Numbered from the stretch's first letter, positions 54,331-63,511 are shown. The stretch is DNA of 64,000 nt from JBGVSA01 sp049840475 (GCA_049840475.1 JASGKX010000002.1:62001-126000), one strand, 5' to 3'. Numbers and translations are program-made. The notes: a model not told the origin generated them from the letters alone.

Positions 54331-55587
54331 TCAGACCGCCATGTTGATGGCGACAGTATTCGACTGCTTGGAAGCGCGCGCACGTCGCGCCGGTGCCGCA
54401 GCGACTCGCGCATACACCCCCATCAGGCGACGTGCGACATCCGTCGCGGCAAAACGCTCGTTGGCCAGCAGCCGTGCTGCGGTGCCAAGCGCGAATCGGC
54501 GCAGCGGGTCTTGTTCCAGCGCGAACATGCGCTCGGCCAGGGCGTCGGGATGATCGGCGGCAACCAGATAACCAGTCTCACCTTCCACCACCAAGCGCCC
54601 GGCATGATCCGACGACTTCGCCACCACCGGAAGCCCGCAACTCATTGCGCGCAGGACCCCCGCCGCCGCGCGGCCGCTGGGGCCTGCCACGTAGACGTCG
54701 GCCGCGCTGAACAACGTCTGCAGTTCGCGTTGCGTCTGCCACGGTTGCACGAAAACCTGATCCTCCACCTGCAACTCGGCTGCCAGTGCCAGCAGACGCT
54801 CTACCTCTTGCCCGTTGACCACCGACACAAAGCGCGACACCGGCATCGCCAGACATAGCCGCGCGTCGACACGGAAAGCGCGGCGCAGCGATGCGATCGC
54901 CCGCACCATGTCCTCGATACCCGCAAGCGATCCGCCGACCATGTGCAGCACCATGAAATCACGCACGGGCCAATGCAGCACATCGCGCGCCGAGGCGCGG
55001 ACGTCCGGCGTAAAGGCCTCGGCGTCGATACCGTAAGGCACCTGCGCCACGCGATCACGCTCAGCCCCGCACACGGTCACCAGATCGTCGACGGCCTGTT
55101 GGTCCTGAGCGACAAGGACATCGGCGCGCGCAACCAGTGACTTTTGAATGGCCAGACGCTTCTGTCGGCGGGCCTGCGCACTGTCGCCCAAGGCGCGCTG
55201 CGTCTTGGCGAGGCTGGGGATTCCAGCCACCAGCGGCAAGCCGAGCGTCTGCTGCAATTGCATGCCGATCCAGCCCGACGCGCTGCCCTGCGCGTGAACG
55301 ACGTCATAGGGCTGTCGCTCATTGCCGACGAAATCGACCACGAAGTCAGCGAACTCGTTGAGTACGGTTTCGGATTCGCAATCGCTGCCGCTGACGGGAA
55401 CATGGATGACGCGTACGCCAGCATGCGGCTCGGTCACGACACTGCCCTGCGGCTCGCGCCGACACGTGAATACGTCGATCTTGCAGCCGAGGGCGGCCAA
55501 GTGAGACAAGGGCGCGCCGACTTCAATGTCGCTGTCGATGTCGAAAGGGGCGTGGCGGGCGCTGATGAATGCGATCTTGGTGCTCAT
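54331..55587 (-). CDS. GT4-family glycosyltransferase
   Basis: The product is 418 aa from ATG 55587 (MSTKIAFISARHAPFDIDSD). GT-B fold: N-terminal IEVGAPLSHLAALGCKIDVF and DVVHAQGSASGWIGMQLQ; C-terminal nucleotide-sugar site AADVYVAGPSGRAAAGVLRAM followed by CGLPVVAKSSDHAGRLVVEGE, where the GT4 E-x7-E motif is partly degenerate (SGRAAAGVL in place of E-GFGL-LE). No glycan cluster adjoins it. A sigma-54-type site and the neighbouring stress genes suggest a stress-induced glycoside or glycolipid product. Confidence 0.85.
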   Translation of the reverse strand: MSTKIAFISARHAPFDIDSDIEVGAPLSHLAALGCKIDVFTCRREPQGSVVTEPHAGVRVIHVPVSGSDCESETVLNEFADFVVDFVGNERQPYDVVHAQGSASGWIGMQLQQTLGLPLVAGIPSLAKTQRALGDSAQARRQKRLAIQKSLVARADVLVAQDQQAVDDLVTVCGAERDRVAQVPYGIDAEAFTPDVRASARDVLHWPVRDFMVLHMVGGSLAGIEDMVRAIASLRRAFRVDARLCLAMPVSRFVSVVNGQEVERLLALAAELQVEDQVFVQPWQTQRELQTLFSAADVYVAGPSGRAAAGVLRAMSCGLPVVAKSSDHAGRLVVEGETGYLVAADHPDALAERMFALEQDPLRRFALGTAARLLANERFAATDVARRLMGVYARVAAAPARRARASKQSNTVAINMAV

Positions 55588-55648
55588 CGTTGAGTCCTTT
55601 TCTGAGTCGTTTCGGGGGATGGCGGCGTCAGGCCAGACCGCTACGGAT

Positions 55649-55664
55649 GCAGGGACTGTGCCCA
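55649..55664 (-). promoter_or_regulatory. Putative sigma-54 promoter of the glycosyltransferase gene
   Basis: On the minus strand it reads TGGGCACAGTCCCTGC with GG-N10-GC spacing. It is about 60 bp upstream of the start. Confidence 0.5.
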
Positions 55665-55812
55665 TCGCGCATGAAACGCAAAAACCGTCCGGCTCCCACA
55701 GAAATGACAGCACGCATGCGACTCGATTGGCGATGGCTCGATGGTGGGCGATTCACGCCCATGCAATTCGTACACGTCCGAGGCGAATGCTGCCCGTCGA
55801 TTCACGGACATG

Positions 55813-55845
55813 AAAACGCCCGCTCTGCCAAGGCAAAAGCGGGCG
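55813..55845 (-). terminator. Rho-independent terminator of the PRC-barrel gene
   Basis: The stem CGCCCGC/GCGGGCG (7 bp) is followed by TTTT on the minus strand. It lies 28 bp past the PRC-barrel stop. Confidence 0.75.
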
Positions 55846-55873
55846 TGTCGCCAGTCATCGCTGATACGCCGAC

Positions 55874-56323
55874 TCAAGGCAGCGGCGAATCCCAGTACGG
55901 CGAACGGTTGTAATACTGATGGACCTCCTGCGCCCAACCTGAATCAGCCATCGAAGGCCAGTGATCCTTGTCGAAACCCGGCGCATCGCGGAAGCGATCC
56001 TTGTCAACGTCGAGCACAAAGCACTTCTGGTCGGCGTCCATCGTCAAAGCGCTCCACGGAATGGCGTGCAGCGTGTCGCCCATGCCAAGGAAGCCACCCG
56101 ACGACAGCACCGCGTAGGCGATGCGTCCGTGCGGAACGTCGAGCATGATGTCCTGAATCTTGCCGAGCTTGTCGCCCTCCAGGTTCACTACCTCGTCTCC
56201 CTCCAGCGTGTCCGCCGCCATGATTTCAGGGCCGGGCCCGGACGTGTTGTCACGGCCGCCAATGACGTTGGCGCCCCGCGTGCTCACCCCGGTCGTGCCA
56301 TATGAACCAGAACTGATTGCCAT
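55874..56323 (-). CDS. PRC-barrel domain protein
   Basis: The product is 149 aa. After a Gly/Ser-rich N-terminus, the PRC barrel reads MAADTLEGDEVVNLEGDKLG, KIQDIMLDVPHGRIAYAVLS and SGGFLGMGDTLHAIPWSALT, ending with HQYYNRSPYW. Proteins of this stand-alone type are abundant in stress-responsive islands of Burkholderiaceae; the PRC fold binds RNA or protein partners, and the function is not known. A sigma-54-like promoter lies about 100 bp upstream, and a terminator follows. Confidence 0.93.
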   Translation of the reverse strand: MAISSGSYGTTGVSTRGANVIGGRDNTSGPGPEIMAADTLEGDEVVNLEGDKLGKIQDIMLDVPHGRIAYAVLSSGGFLGMGDTLHAIPWSALTMDADQKCFVLDVDKDRFRDAPGFDKDHWPSMADSGWAQEVHQYYNRSPYWDSPLP

Positions 56324-56420
56324 GATGTGAACTCCTTTTTTCCAATGCTTTCGTCATTTCCAGATGATCGAAGATGCGAGTCGTCGAAATACCACTCTGT
56401 TCCGCTCACGTCATATTTCG

Positions 56421-56437
56421 AGCAACCCGCATGCCCG
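56421..56437 (-). promoter_or_regulatory. Putative sigma-54 promoter of the PRC-barrel gene
   Basis: On the minus strand it reads CGGGCATGCGGGTTGCT: GG-N10-GC spacing, with only the first base of TGGCAYG-N4-TTGCT mismatched. It lies in the 127-bp gap between the PRC and BON genes. Confidence 0.65.
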
Positions 56438-56450
56438 GCAACGCGGGCCG

Positions 56451-56795
56451 TCAGTTGGTCTTGAGGTGCAGATCGTTCTGCACCGATTGCACGCCGCTGA
56501 TGTTGCGCGCGATCTCGCTGGCGCGGCTGATCTCGCGCTGCGTGGCGACTTCGCCGCTCAGGTTGACGACGCCGTGCGTGGTCTCGACCTTGATCTCGTG
56601 CGCCTTGGTCGTGCTGTCCTTGGCCAGCGCGGCTTTCACCTTGGTCGTCACGGCCGAGTCATCAACGTATTGCACGGTCTTGTCCGTCGCGTTTTCCATC
56701 TTCTGCGTGGTACTCGTGTCACCAGCGGCCAGCGCTGCGCCGGAACTGCCGATCACGAGGGCAACCGTCATGCTATGGATCAGGGTCTTCTTCAT
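56451..56795 (-). CDS. Periplasmic BON-domain protein (OsmY-like)
   Basis: The product is 114 aa from ATG 56795, preceded by AGAAGGAGAT. The signal peptide is MKKTLIHSMTVALVIGSSGA. One BON domain reads AVTTKVKAALAKDSTTKAHE, VETTHGVVNLSGEVATQRE and ISGVQSVQNDLHLK. BON proteins of the OsmY class are periplasmic and osmotically or stationary-phase induced; they act as chaperones or membrane-stabilisers. It sits 70 bp after the larger BON gene and is probably cotranscribed with it. Confidence 0.93.
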   Translation of the reverse strand: MKKTLIHSMTVALVIGSSGAALAAGDTSTTQKMENATDKTVQYVDDSAVTTKVKAALAKDSTTKAHEIKVETTHGVVNLSGEVATQREISRASEIARNISGVQSVQNDLHLKTN

Positions 56796-56865
56796 GGGGA
56801 TCTCCTTCTGTTTATGGACCTTCAGCGGCCCCTGGCATGAGAAACGGTCAACGTCCCCGCTCTCC

Positions 56866-57936
56866 CTACTTCTTCTTGTCCGACGGCTCGTTGGTGTCAC
56901 CTTGTGCGGTGACGGATGGCGAGCCCATCGATACAGGCCCGCCAGCGGTATCGTTCGCCAGCGATGCTGCCGCTTGTGAGCGCGACGCCCCGAGGCCTTC
57001 GCTCACCTCTTCGTTGACGCGAGACATGCTCTGGTCTTCTTCGAACGACCCCTGGCGTGCAATACGTACACGGTTGTCGATCTCGCGCACGCCCCAGCTT
57101 TCGTCCACCACGTCTTCAATGGCGTGCTTGCTGCGACGGTCCGGCACGGTGCCTTCGAGCGTCACCTTGCCGTCCTGCACCGTGACGCTGACGTCGCTCA
57201 CGTCGAGGTGGTTCGCAAAGGTCAGCCGCTCGCAGATGTCTTCGCGCAGCCGGTCGTCCGAACGCGTGTAGCCCTTGGGGCCCTTGCGATCACGCGCAAG
57301 TGGGCCACGTTCGAGACCCGCTCCGGCGTAATGCGTGCGCGACCCATACGCCTCCTGCCAGTCCTGCACGCCCGCGCCACGCTGATCAGCGCGACGGAAA
57401 TCTCCTTGCTGACCGCGCACCCACTGGTCGTAGTTCATGTCGCTACGCTCATCGAACGTATCGGGCATGAAGCTCGACTGGCTGGCACGCGTCACGCGGC
57501 CGGCATCGCGAAAATCAGGGGCACGCTCAAAGCCGCCGAACGTTGCCTCGTAGTGGCTGCGTTCACGTGGTTGCGTGGGATGTTGCCGTTGCTGGCTCTC
57601 ATAACGGTCGCGCAATTCGTGGGAACGCAACTCGCGTTCGCGCTCACGACGCCATGCCTCGGACCGCGCATCCGGGCGGAACCCTTCGGGATTGGATTCC
57701 GTGGCGAAGGCATCGTCCTGCCCAACGTATCCGCCAGACATCGGGTATTGCGGTCGGTCGCTTCTGCCTCGCCCGTATTCCGACGACTGGCGTCCTTCTG
57801 CGGGCGCAGCATATTCGTGCTGCGAGAGTGGGTCTCTACCCCAGGTCCTGTCCTCGCCCGAGCGTGTCCGGGTGTCTTCGCGGTCCTGCGGGTCTTGCGG
57901 ATAGCGCTGTGAATAGCCGGGATATTGGCTCGCCAT
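56866..57936 (-). CDS. BON-domain protein with long disordered Arg/Tyr/Gln-rich N-terminus
   Basis: The product is 356 aa. Residues 1 to about 225 are low-complexity hydrophilic sequence (QYPGYSQRYPQDPQDRED; SHELRDRYESQQRQHPTQPR; FERAPDFRDAGRVTRASQSS), with no signal peptide. A BON domain follows at about 226-300 (RLREDICERLTFANHLDVSD, VTVQDGKVTLEGTVPDRRSK, VDESWGVREIDNRVRI). The tail is Ser/Gln-rich and ends in KKK. Similar SWFGD/BON proteins occur in Burkholderiaceae. The absence of a signal peptide suggests a cytosolic role, unlike the BON protein next door. The sigma-54 site at 58015-58029 is its probable promoter. Confidence 0.86.
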   Translation of the reverse strand: MASQYPGYSQRYPQDPQDREDTRTRSGEDRTWGRDPLSQHEYAAPAEGRQSSEYGRGRSDRPQYPMSGGYVGQDDAFATESNPEGFRPDARSEAWRRERERELRSHELRDRYESQQRQHPTQPRERSHYEATFGGFERAPDFRDAGRVTRASQSSFMPDTFDERSDMNYDQWVRGQQGDFRRADQRGAGVQDWQEAYGSRTHYAGAGLERGPLARDRKGPKGYTRSDDRLREDICERLTFANHLDVSDVSVTVQDGKVTLEGTVPDRRSKHAIEDVVDESWGVREIDNRVRIARQGSFEEDQSMSRVNEEVSEGLGASRSQAAASLANDTAGGPVSMGSPSVTAQGDTNEPSDKKK

Positions 57937-58014
57937 TTTTGCCTCCTGTGTTCTGTCTGTTTCGGGGACGAAACGCGTGGCCTAGAGCCGTGCGATGTCG
58001 TCGACAGGGTCGTC

Positions 58015-58029
58015 GCAAATCGCATGCCG
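58015..58029 (-). promoter_or_regulatory. Putative sigma-54 promoter of the BON operon
   Basis: On the minus strand it reads CGGCATGCGATTTGC: GG-N10-GC spacing, one base off TGGCAYG-N4-TTGC. The predicted start is about 67 nt upstream of the larger BON gene. Confidence 0.65.
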
Positions 58030-58141
58030 GGACAGAATGTGGAGGCGCGTGGAGCGCGTGATGAGCGTGGGAACGTGCCGCGTAAAACTTACACCGGCGG
58101 GTCAGATGTGCAGCGAAATAGCGACGCCCGCAGAGGTTTTG

Positions 58142-58157
58142 ACGCCCGCACGGGCGT
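58142..58157. promoter_or_regulatory. Palindrome ACGCCCG-CA-CGGGCGT between divergent sigma-54 promoters
   Basis: Seven-base perfect arms lie about 115 bp upstream of the leftward BON promoter and about 47 bp upstream of the rightward rpoN promoter. That is a suitable position for an enhancer-binding (UAS) site of an NtrC-type activator acting on both. Confidence 0.45.
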
Positions 58158-58203
58158 GGTCGTTCCAGCCGCAGACCGCATGTCCGCACGTGTGTCGGGA
58201 AAG

Positions 58204-58218
58204 TGGCACAGCCCTCGC
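58204..58218 (+). promoter_or_regulatory. Putative sigma-54 promoter of rpoN itself
   Basis: TGGCACAGCCCTCGC has a perfect TGGCAC -24 and correct GG-N10-GC spacing, but CGC replaces TGC at -12. It would start the transcript about 30 nt before the ATG and imply autoregulation. Confidence 0.45.
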
Positions 58219-58258
58219 TAGAGGAGCGCAACGATACCAATGAGATGGAGTCCCCGAC

Positions 58259-59737
58259 ATGCAACCGACCCTCGACCTGCGCACCAGGCAGCACATGTCC
58301 CTGACGCCACGCCTGCAACAGTCCGTGAAGCTTCTGCAACTCTCCTCGATCGAGTTCATCCAGGAACTGCGCGATGCGTTGGTCACCAATCCGTTCCTGG
58401 AAGAAGACGACCAAGTCAGCGAAGAATCCGCCGTCACGGCCGAAAGCCCGATCGACCCGGCTTATGCGCCGGTCGACGCAGAGGCCGTCACGGCACCGGC
58501 ACCAGAGGCAGAAGTCGACGATGTCGTGGCCGGGCCGGAGGCCAACGATTTCGATCTGGAGCCGATGGAAGAAGTCACCGCCTCGCGCAAGCACGACAGT
58601 AGCGAACGCGCCAGCGATTTCACTGAATGGATGAGCGAATCGCCCAACCTGCGCGAGCACCTCTATCAGGAGCTTCGCGCCTATCGTGTGTCGGAGCGCG
58701 ACCGCGCGCTGGCGGTACTCATCATCGACTCGCTCGACGACGACGGGTATCTGCGCGACAGTCTGGAGGAGCTTGCCGCGCTGGTCGCCGACGAAACCAC
58801 GGACGACGACGAGGCCATCGAGCTCGAAGAGCTACAGGCGGCGTTGCATCTGGTGCAGAGCATGGAGCCGGCGGGCGTAGGGGCGCGGAACCTGTCGGAG
58901 TGCCTTGCGCTGCAACTGGCGACGATGCCAGAAAAGGACCGCATTCATGCCCTCGCCACCCGCATCGTGCGGCACCACCTCGGCCAGCTCGCCGCGCGGG
59001 ACAGCGCCGAACTCCGCCGCAATCTGGAATGCGATGCGCAGGAGCTACAGGCCGCCTTCGCACTCATCCGCAAACTCGAACCACGCCCCGGTGCGCGCTT
59101 CAATGCCCCGCTGGCGGACTACATCGTGCCGGATGTGATCGTGCACAAGAGCCACGGCAAGTGGATCGCCTCGGCCAACCCGGCGCTCATGCCGCGTGCG
59201 CGACTGAACAAGACCTACGCTCAGATGTTCCAGCGCGCGCAATGTGCAGACCGTGCGCCCCTTGCGCAACAGTTGCAGGAAGCACATTGGCTGCTGCGAA
59301 ATGCCGAGCAGCGTTTCGTCACCATCCAGCGTGTGGCACAGGCCATCGTCACGCGGCAACGCACTTTTTTCGACTACGGCGACGTGGCGCTCAAGCCGCT
59401 GGTGTTGCGGCAGATCGCAGACGAATTAGGCATTCATGAGTTGACCGTATCGCGTGCCACGAGCAACAAGTACATGTCCACGCCACGCGGCATCTTTGAG
59501 TTCCGGCACTTCTTCTCGCGCGAGCTGGCAACCGATACCGGGGGCAAGTGCTCGGCGGCGGCGATCCGTGCGTTGCTCAAGGAGATGATCGAAGCAGAGC
59601 CGGCCGATGCGCCGCTCTCGGATGTGTCGCTAACGCAGATGCTTGCTGAGCAGGGCGTCATCGTGGCGCGGAGAACAGTTTCGAAATATCGGGGGATGAT
59701 GAAGGTGGCGCCTGCAGAGCTTAGGCGACAGGTTTGA
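58259..59737 (+). CDS. rpoN: RNA polymerase sigma-54 factor (RpoN paralogue)
   Basis: The product is 492 aa from ATG 58259. Region I: LDLRTRQHMSLTPRLQQSVK and LLQLSSIEFIQELRDALVTN, ending NPFLEED. Acidic region II occupies about residues 50-110. The core-binding domain has ESPNLREHLYQEL and MEPAGVGARNLSECLALQL. The HTH reads ELTVSRATSNKYMSTPRGIF. The RpoN box at 470-479 is ARRTVSKYRG rather than the canonical ARRTVAKYRE, and the C-terminus is short. The usual rpoN neighbours (lptB upstream; hpf and ptsN downstream) are absent, so this is probably a second, specialised copy, as known in Ralstonia (rpoN2). Neighbouring -24/-12 promoters are its likely targets. Confidence 0.93.
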   Translation: MQPTLDLRTRQHMSLTPRLQQSVKLLQLSSIEFIQELRDALVTNPFLEEDDQVSEESAVTAESPIDPAYAPVDAEAVTAPAPEAEVDDVVAGPEANDFDLEPMEEVTASRKHDSSERASDFTEWMSESPNLREHLYQELRAYRVSERDRALAVLIIDSLDDDGYLRDSLEELAALVADETTDDDEAIELEELQAALHLVQSMEPAGVGARNLSECLALQLATMPEKDRIHALATRIVRHHLGQLAARDSAELRRNLECDAQELQAAFALIRKLEPRPGARFNAPLADYIVPDVIVHKSHGKWIASANPALMPRARLNKTYAQMFQRAQCADRAPLAQQLQEAHWLLRNAEQRFVTIQRVAQAIVTRQRTFFDYGDVALKPLVLRQIADELGIHELTVSRATSNKYMSTPRGIFEFRHFFSRELATDTGGKCSAAAIRALLKEMIEAEPADAPLSDVSLTQMLAEQGVIVARRTVSKYRGMMKVAPAELRRQV

Positions 59738-59820
59738 TGGGGCTCGCCCGGACCCTCTGGGGCTCCAGTTTAGGCGCGACTGCATGTGCTCTCGCTGGCG
59801 AGAGTTAGCGTCAGTGGGCA

Positions 59821-60800
59821 GATGGCCGTCGTGATGCCGCACGGAAGAGCTGCTCAACTATCTTGCGTGAGCTTTCGATGATCGACGGTAGCGTCGACTG
59901 CTGATGCTCGATGGCTGGGGGTTCGCCCCTACGGGCAAATGTCGGTCGTGATGCGACACGGGAAGGACTGCCCTTTCTTGCTTGGGCTTTCATCTATCAA
60001 GCGTGGTTGCGACTGCTGAGATACGTTGGCCGGGAGTTCGCCCCGGCGGGCGAGTAACTTCTTTGTTATCGACAAAGAAGTCACCAAGAAAGCGACCCCT
60101 GCATCGCCGCCAGCCTGCGGCTGGTCCCCTGCGCTACTCGTCAAGTCAGGCGGCTGCGGAACTCGCCCTTCGGGCTCAGACAGTCCTCGCCGACCCGCTG
60201 CGCGGGCAACCTGACTTGCCTGCGTTGCTCGGCGGCTCAAAAGGGGCCGGCCATAGCAAACGCCGGAATATGCGTGGAGCTAAAACCTCTTCATCGTGTG
60301 CTTCGTGTCGTGCATGCAATGCAAAGCACACGCAGTGAGGTCTTGGATGCTGGGTAGCACGGAGGGCGGAAAAGCGAAGCGTCATCCACTATTTTCGAAT
60401 TGGCACGTTGTTCGATCAGCGACGACGTTTGATTGGTGAAGGCACCAGCACAAGCACGAACAGCCCAGAACGCGGGCTTTGGCCTTTCTCTCGAATAACC
60501 ATGCTGCGAGGTGTGGGCACCCCATTCAGCGTCGCCGAGCAGCACAGGGCGAGAAGGTTGCGGCGTAGCCGTCGGCGAGGACTGTCTGAGGAGCGGAGCG
60601 ACGAGTTCCGCAGCCGCCTTCTCGACCGCGCAGCGCAGGGGATCGGCCAACGGCCGACGACGCTGTGGGGCCGCTTCTTTGGTGACTTTCTTGTCGGGAA
60701 CAAGAAAGTTACTCGCCCGCCGGGGCGAACTCCCGGCCAACGCACTCAAGCAGTTGTGATAACGGTTGATAGATGAAAGCCCAAGCAAGAAAGGGCTTTT
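59821..60800. repeat. Structured nested inverted-repeat element, copy B
   Basis: This fills the convergent gap between rpoN and the DMT transporter. The core, 60028-60738, is 711 bp, the same as copy A. A perfect 31-bp inverted repeat lies further out (59970-60000 with 60766-60796), ending in GGGCTTTT. Hairpins: CTTCTTTGT/ACAAAGAAG (60058-60080), a 10-bp stem at 60685-60709 and CCAGCC-TGC-GGCTGG (60110-60124). Another partial unit with the same motifs precedes at about 59842-59960. Long stretches such as 60126-60290 and 60375-60700 are nearly identical to copy A. No transposase and no credible gene. The right end may act as a terminator (GCCC/GGGC stem then TTTT). Confidence 0.86.
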
Positions 60801-60855
60801 AGCACCGCCCACACGTGGCGGATAAGCCCCCACCACGACGAACCAAACAAACATC

Positions 60856-61752
60856 CTAGAACCGCTTGGAACTCCCCATCGACACCACCCCCACCGCCCC
60901 AAGAATCAACAACGCCGCCATCCCCTCATGCCACCCCGGCTCCTCGCCGAGGAAAATCATCCCCGACGCAATGCCCACCAGCGGCGTCAGCAACGACGAC
61001 AACGACGACACCGACACCGGAACGAGCAGCACCAACCGGTTCCACGCCCAATAGCAGTACATGAAGCCGATCAGCAGGTTGTAGATCAGGCCCAGCGCTG
61101 GCCACAGCGACAGCGGCTTTTGCGGCAGACCATCGACGAACAGAGCGCCGAGAATCACTGGAATGCCACCGAGCAGCATCATCCAGCCGGTGAGCGCGAC
61201 GGTGTTCATGGGGATCTTCCACAGCTTGAGCAACACGATTCCGGTCGCCCACGACCACGCGGCGATGATCATCAGCGTCACGCCCAGCGGCGCGCTGGCA
61301 AGACTGGTCAAGCTTTGCGACAACAGCACGGCAACGCCGCCCAGACCCAGCGCAAGCGCGACCAGACGGCGCGCGTCGAGCGCTTCGTGCAGCAGCCACA
61401 CCGACAGCGGCACGCACCATAGCGGCATGGTGTAGCCGAGCAGCGCAGCGCGTCCCGAAGGCATGAGCTTGACGCCATAGGTGGCGCACACGTTCCAGCC
61501 GACCATGTTGAAGAACACCAGCCAGAACAGCTTGGCGCCGTACCCGCGCGGGATCGCCAGCGACTTGCCGCTCAGGCGCGCGATGACAAGCACGCCGATG
61601 CCACCGAAGATCAGGCAGAAACCACGGAAGCTGAGCGGCGGCAGCTCGGTCAGTACGGTCTTCATTGCCGACCAGTTGAAGCCCCAGCACAGGGCGAGGC
61701 TGAGCAGCAGAATCAGGCCTTCGCGGGGCAATCGATTGGCGGTGTGGGGCAT
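60856..61752 (-). CDS. EamA/DMT-family transporter
   Basis: The product is an inner-membrane exporter of about 298 aa from ATG 61752 (MPHTANRLPREGLILLLSLA). Ten hydrophobic segments form two EamA repeats: LILLLSLALCWGFNWSAMK opens the first, MIIAAWSWATGIVLLKLW opens the second, and VSSLSSLLTPLVGIASGMIF is the family's typical TM9 region. The substrate is unknown. It is convergent with repeat element B and divergent from prfC. Confidence 0.9.
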   Translation of the reverse strand: MPHTANRLPREGLILLLSLALCWGFNWSAMKTVLTELPPLSFRGFCLIFGGIGVLVIARLSGKSLAIPRGYGAKLFWLVFFNMVGWNVCATYGVKLMPSGRAALLGYTMPLWCVPLSVWLLHEALDARRLVALALGLGGVAVLLSQSLTSLASAPLGVTLMIIAAWSWATGIVLLKLWKIPMNTVALTGWMMLLGGIPVILGALFVDGLPQKPLSLWPALGLIYNLLIGFMYCYWAWNRLVLLVPVSVSSLSSLLTPLVGIASGMIFLGEEPGWHEGMAALLILGAVGVVSMGSSKRF

Positions 61753-61879
61753 GGAGGCGACCTGCGCGTGGCGAAACCGCCGGATTCTACAGTGCGGCCA
61801 ACGGGTCGGCGGCGATACGGATTCGCGTCGATGTGTCAAAGCCACCGCCAAGGGAGCGGTGAGCCACCTCGCCCTGCCG

Positions 61880-61885
61880 TATAAT
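61880..61885 (+). promoter_or_regulatory. Probable -10 element of the prfC promoter
   Basis: A perfect TATAAT lies 55 bp upstream of the prfC start, in the divergent gap. No good -35 hexamer at 17 bp. Confidence 0.45.
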
Positions 61886-61939
61886 CCGCGCCTTGGCGCA
61901 GGAAACCAGCCTGCCGCACCTCATTTTCCGCATTCCGAC

Positions 61940-63511
61940 ATGTCCCTCGAGCAAGAAATCCGCCGCCGCCGCACGTTTGCGATCATTTCCCACCCTGACG
62001 CGGGTAAAACGACCCTGACCGAAAAGCTTCTGTGGTTCGGCGGCGCCATTCAGGTGGCCGGCGAAGTGCGTGCCCGCAAGGCTGCGCGCCACGCCACATC
62101 CGACTGGATGGAGCTGGAAAAGCAGCGCGGGATCTCGGTGACGTCATCGGTGATGCAGTTCCCGTATCGCGACGCGATCGTGAACCTGCTCGACACACCG
62201 GGGCACGAGGACTTCTCCGAAGACACCTACCGCACGCTGACGGCCGTCGATTCGGCGGTGATGGTGATCGACTCGGTCAACGGCGTCGAAGCCCAGACGA
62301 TCAAGCTGCTCGGCGTGTGCCGCCTGCGCGACACGCCGATCCTCACCTTCATCAACAAGCTCGACCGCGAGGGCAAGGCGCCCATCGATCTGCTCGATGA
62401 AATCGAGTCGGTGCTGGAGATGGAATGCGCGCCGATGACGTGGCCGATCGGCATGGGCAAGCGCTTCCGTGGTGTGTATCACCTCTACAACGACACCATT
62501 TCGTTCTTCGATCCGCACGCTGAGAAGGGCACCTCCGAGATCATCGAGGGGCTCGACAACCCGCGCCTGGATGAGCTGATCGCCGAACAGGCCGACGAGC
62601 TGCGCATGGAAGTCGAGCTGGTGCGCGGCGCATCGCACGCGTTCGACCAGGACAAGTACCTCTCCGGCAAGCAGACGCCGGTGTTCTTCGGCTCGGGGGT
62701 AAATAACTTCGGCGTGCAATCGGTGCTCGACGCCATCGTGGACCTGTCCCCTGCTCCGCTCGCACGCCCGGCCGAATCGCGCCAGGTCGAACCGGCGGAA
62801 GGCAAGTTCTCGGGCTTCGTGTTCAAGATCCAGGCCAACATGGACCCCAAGCACCGCGACCGTATCGCGTTCCTGCGGGTGTGCTCGGGCAAGTTCTCGC
62901 GCGGGATGAAGATCAAGCAGGTCTCGCAGGGCAAGCAACTGGCGATCAACAACGCCATCACCTTCATGGCGCAGGACCGCAACACCACCGACGAAGCATG
63001 GCCGGGCGACATCATCGGTATTCCCAACCACGGCACGATCCGACTGGGCGATACGTTCTCGGAAGGCGAAGACCTCAAGTTCACCGGCATCCCCTCCTTC
63101 GCGCCCGAGCTGTTCCGCCGTGCGCAGATCAGAAACCCGCTGAAGATGAAGCAGTTGCAAAAGGGCTTGCAGCAGCTCGCCGAGGAAGGTGCGACGCAAT
63201 TGTTCCGTCCGCTGGCGTCGAACGATCTGATTCTCGGCGCGGTGGGTGTGCTGCAGTTCGACGTGGTGGCGCACCGGCTCGAACATGAATACGGTGTCGA
63301 AGCCGTGTTCGAACCCTGTGCATGGGCCACGGCGCGCTGGTTGCGCGGCAAGGACGACGACATCCGCGCGCTGCTCGACAAGGCGCCGGGCAACATGGCG
63401 CAGGACGGCGCAGGCGACTACGTGTACCTCGCCCCCAACCGAGTGAATCTGCAGATGGCGCAAGAGCGCCACCCGAACGTGCGCTTCCTGGAGACGCGCG
63501 AGATCTACTGA
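61940..63511 (+). CDS. prfC: Peptide chain release factor 3
   Basis: RF3 is the GTPase that recycles RF1/RF2 from the ribosome after termination. The product is 523 aa from ATG 61940 (MSLEQEIRRRRTFAIISHPD); the long upstream frame from 61481 lies over the divergent DMT gene. G1: SHPDAGKTTLTEK (17-29). Switch I: GISVTSSVMQF. G3: LLDTPGHEDFSEDTYRTL. G4: INKLDREGKAPIDLLDEIE. The C-terminal RF3 domain is present (LILGAVGVLQFDVVAHRLEH). The frame is intact and its length typical (E. coli 529). Confidence 0.98.
   Translation: MSLEQEIRRRRTFAIISHPDAGKTTLTEKLLWFGGAIQVAGEVRARKAARHATSDWMELEKQRGISVTSSVMQFPYRDAIVNLLDTPGHEDFSEDTYRTLTAVDSAVMVIDSVNGVEAQTIKLLGVCRLRDTPILTFINKLDREGKAPIDLLDEIESVLEMECAPMTWPIGMGKRFRGVYHLYNDTISFFDPHAEKGTSEIIEGLDNPRLDELIAEQADELRMEVELVRGASHAFDQDKYLSGKQTPVFFGSGVNNFGVQSVLDAIVDLSPAPLARPAESRQVEPAEGKFSGFVFKIQANMDPKHRDRIAFLRVCSGKFSRGMKIKQVSQGKQLAINNAITFMAQDRNTTDEAWPGDIIGIPNHGTIRLGDTFSEGEDLKFTGIPSFAPELFRRAQIRNPLKMKQLQKGLQQLAEEGATQLFRPLASNDLILGAVGVLQFDVVAHRLEHEYGVEAVFEPCAWATARWLRGKDDDIRALLDKAPGNMAQDGAGDYVYLAPNRVNLQMAQERHPNVRFLETREIY

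Noticed and set aside
60291..60902. 203-codon minus-strand frame inside repeat copy B
   Set aside because: Same reason as copy A; its apparent conservation with the copy A frame is DNA-level repeat similarity.
61481..61939. Upstream extension of prfC
   Set aside because: It overlaps the divergent DMT gene; RF3 homology begins exactly at the ATG at 61940.
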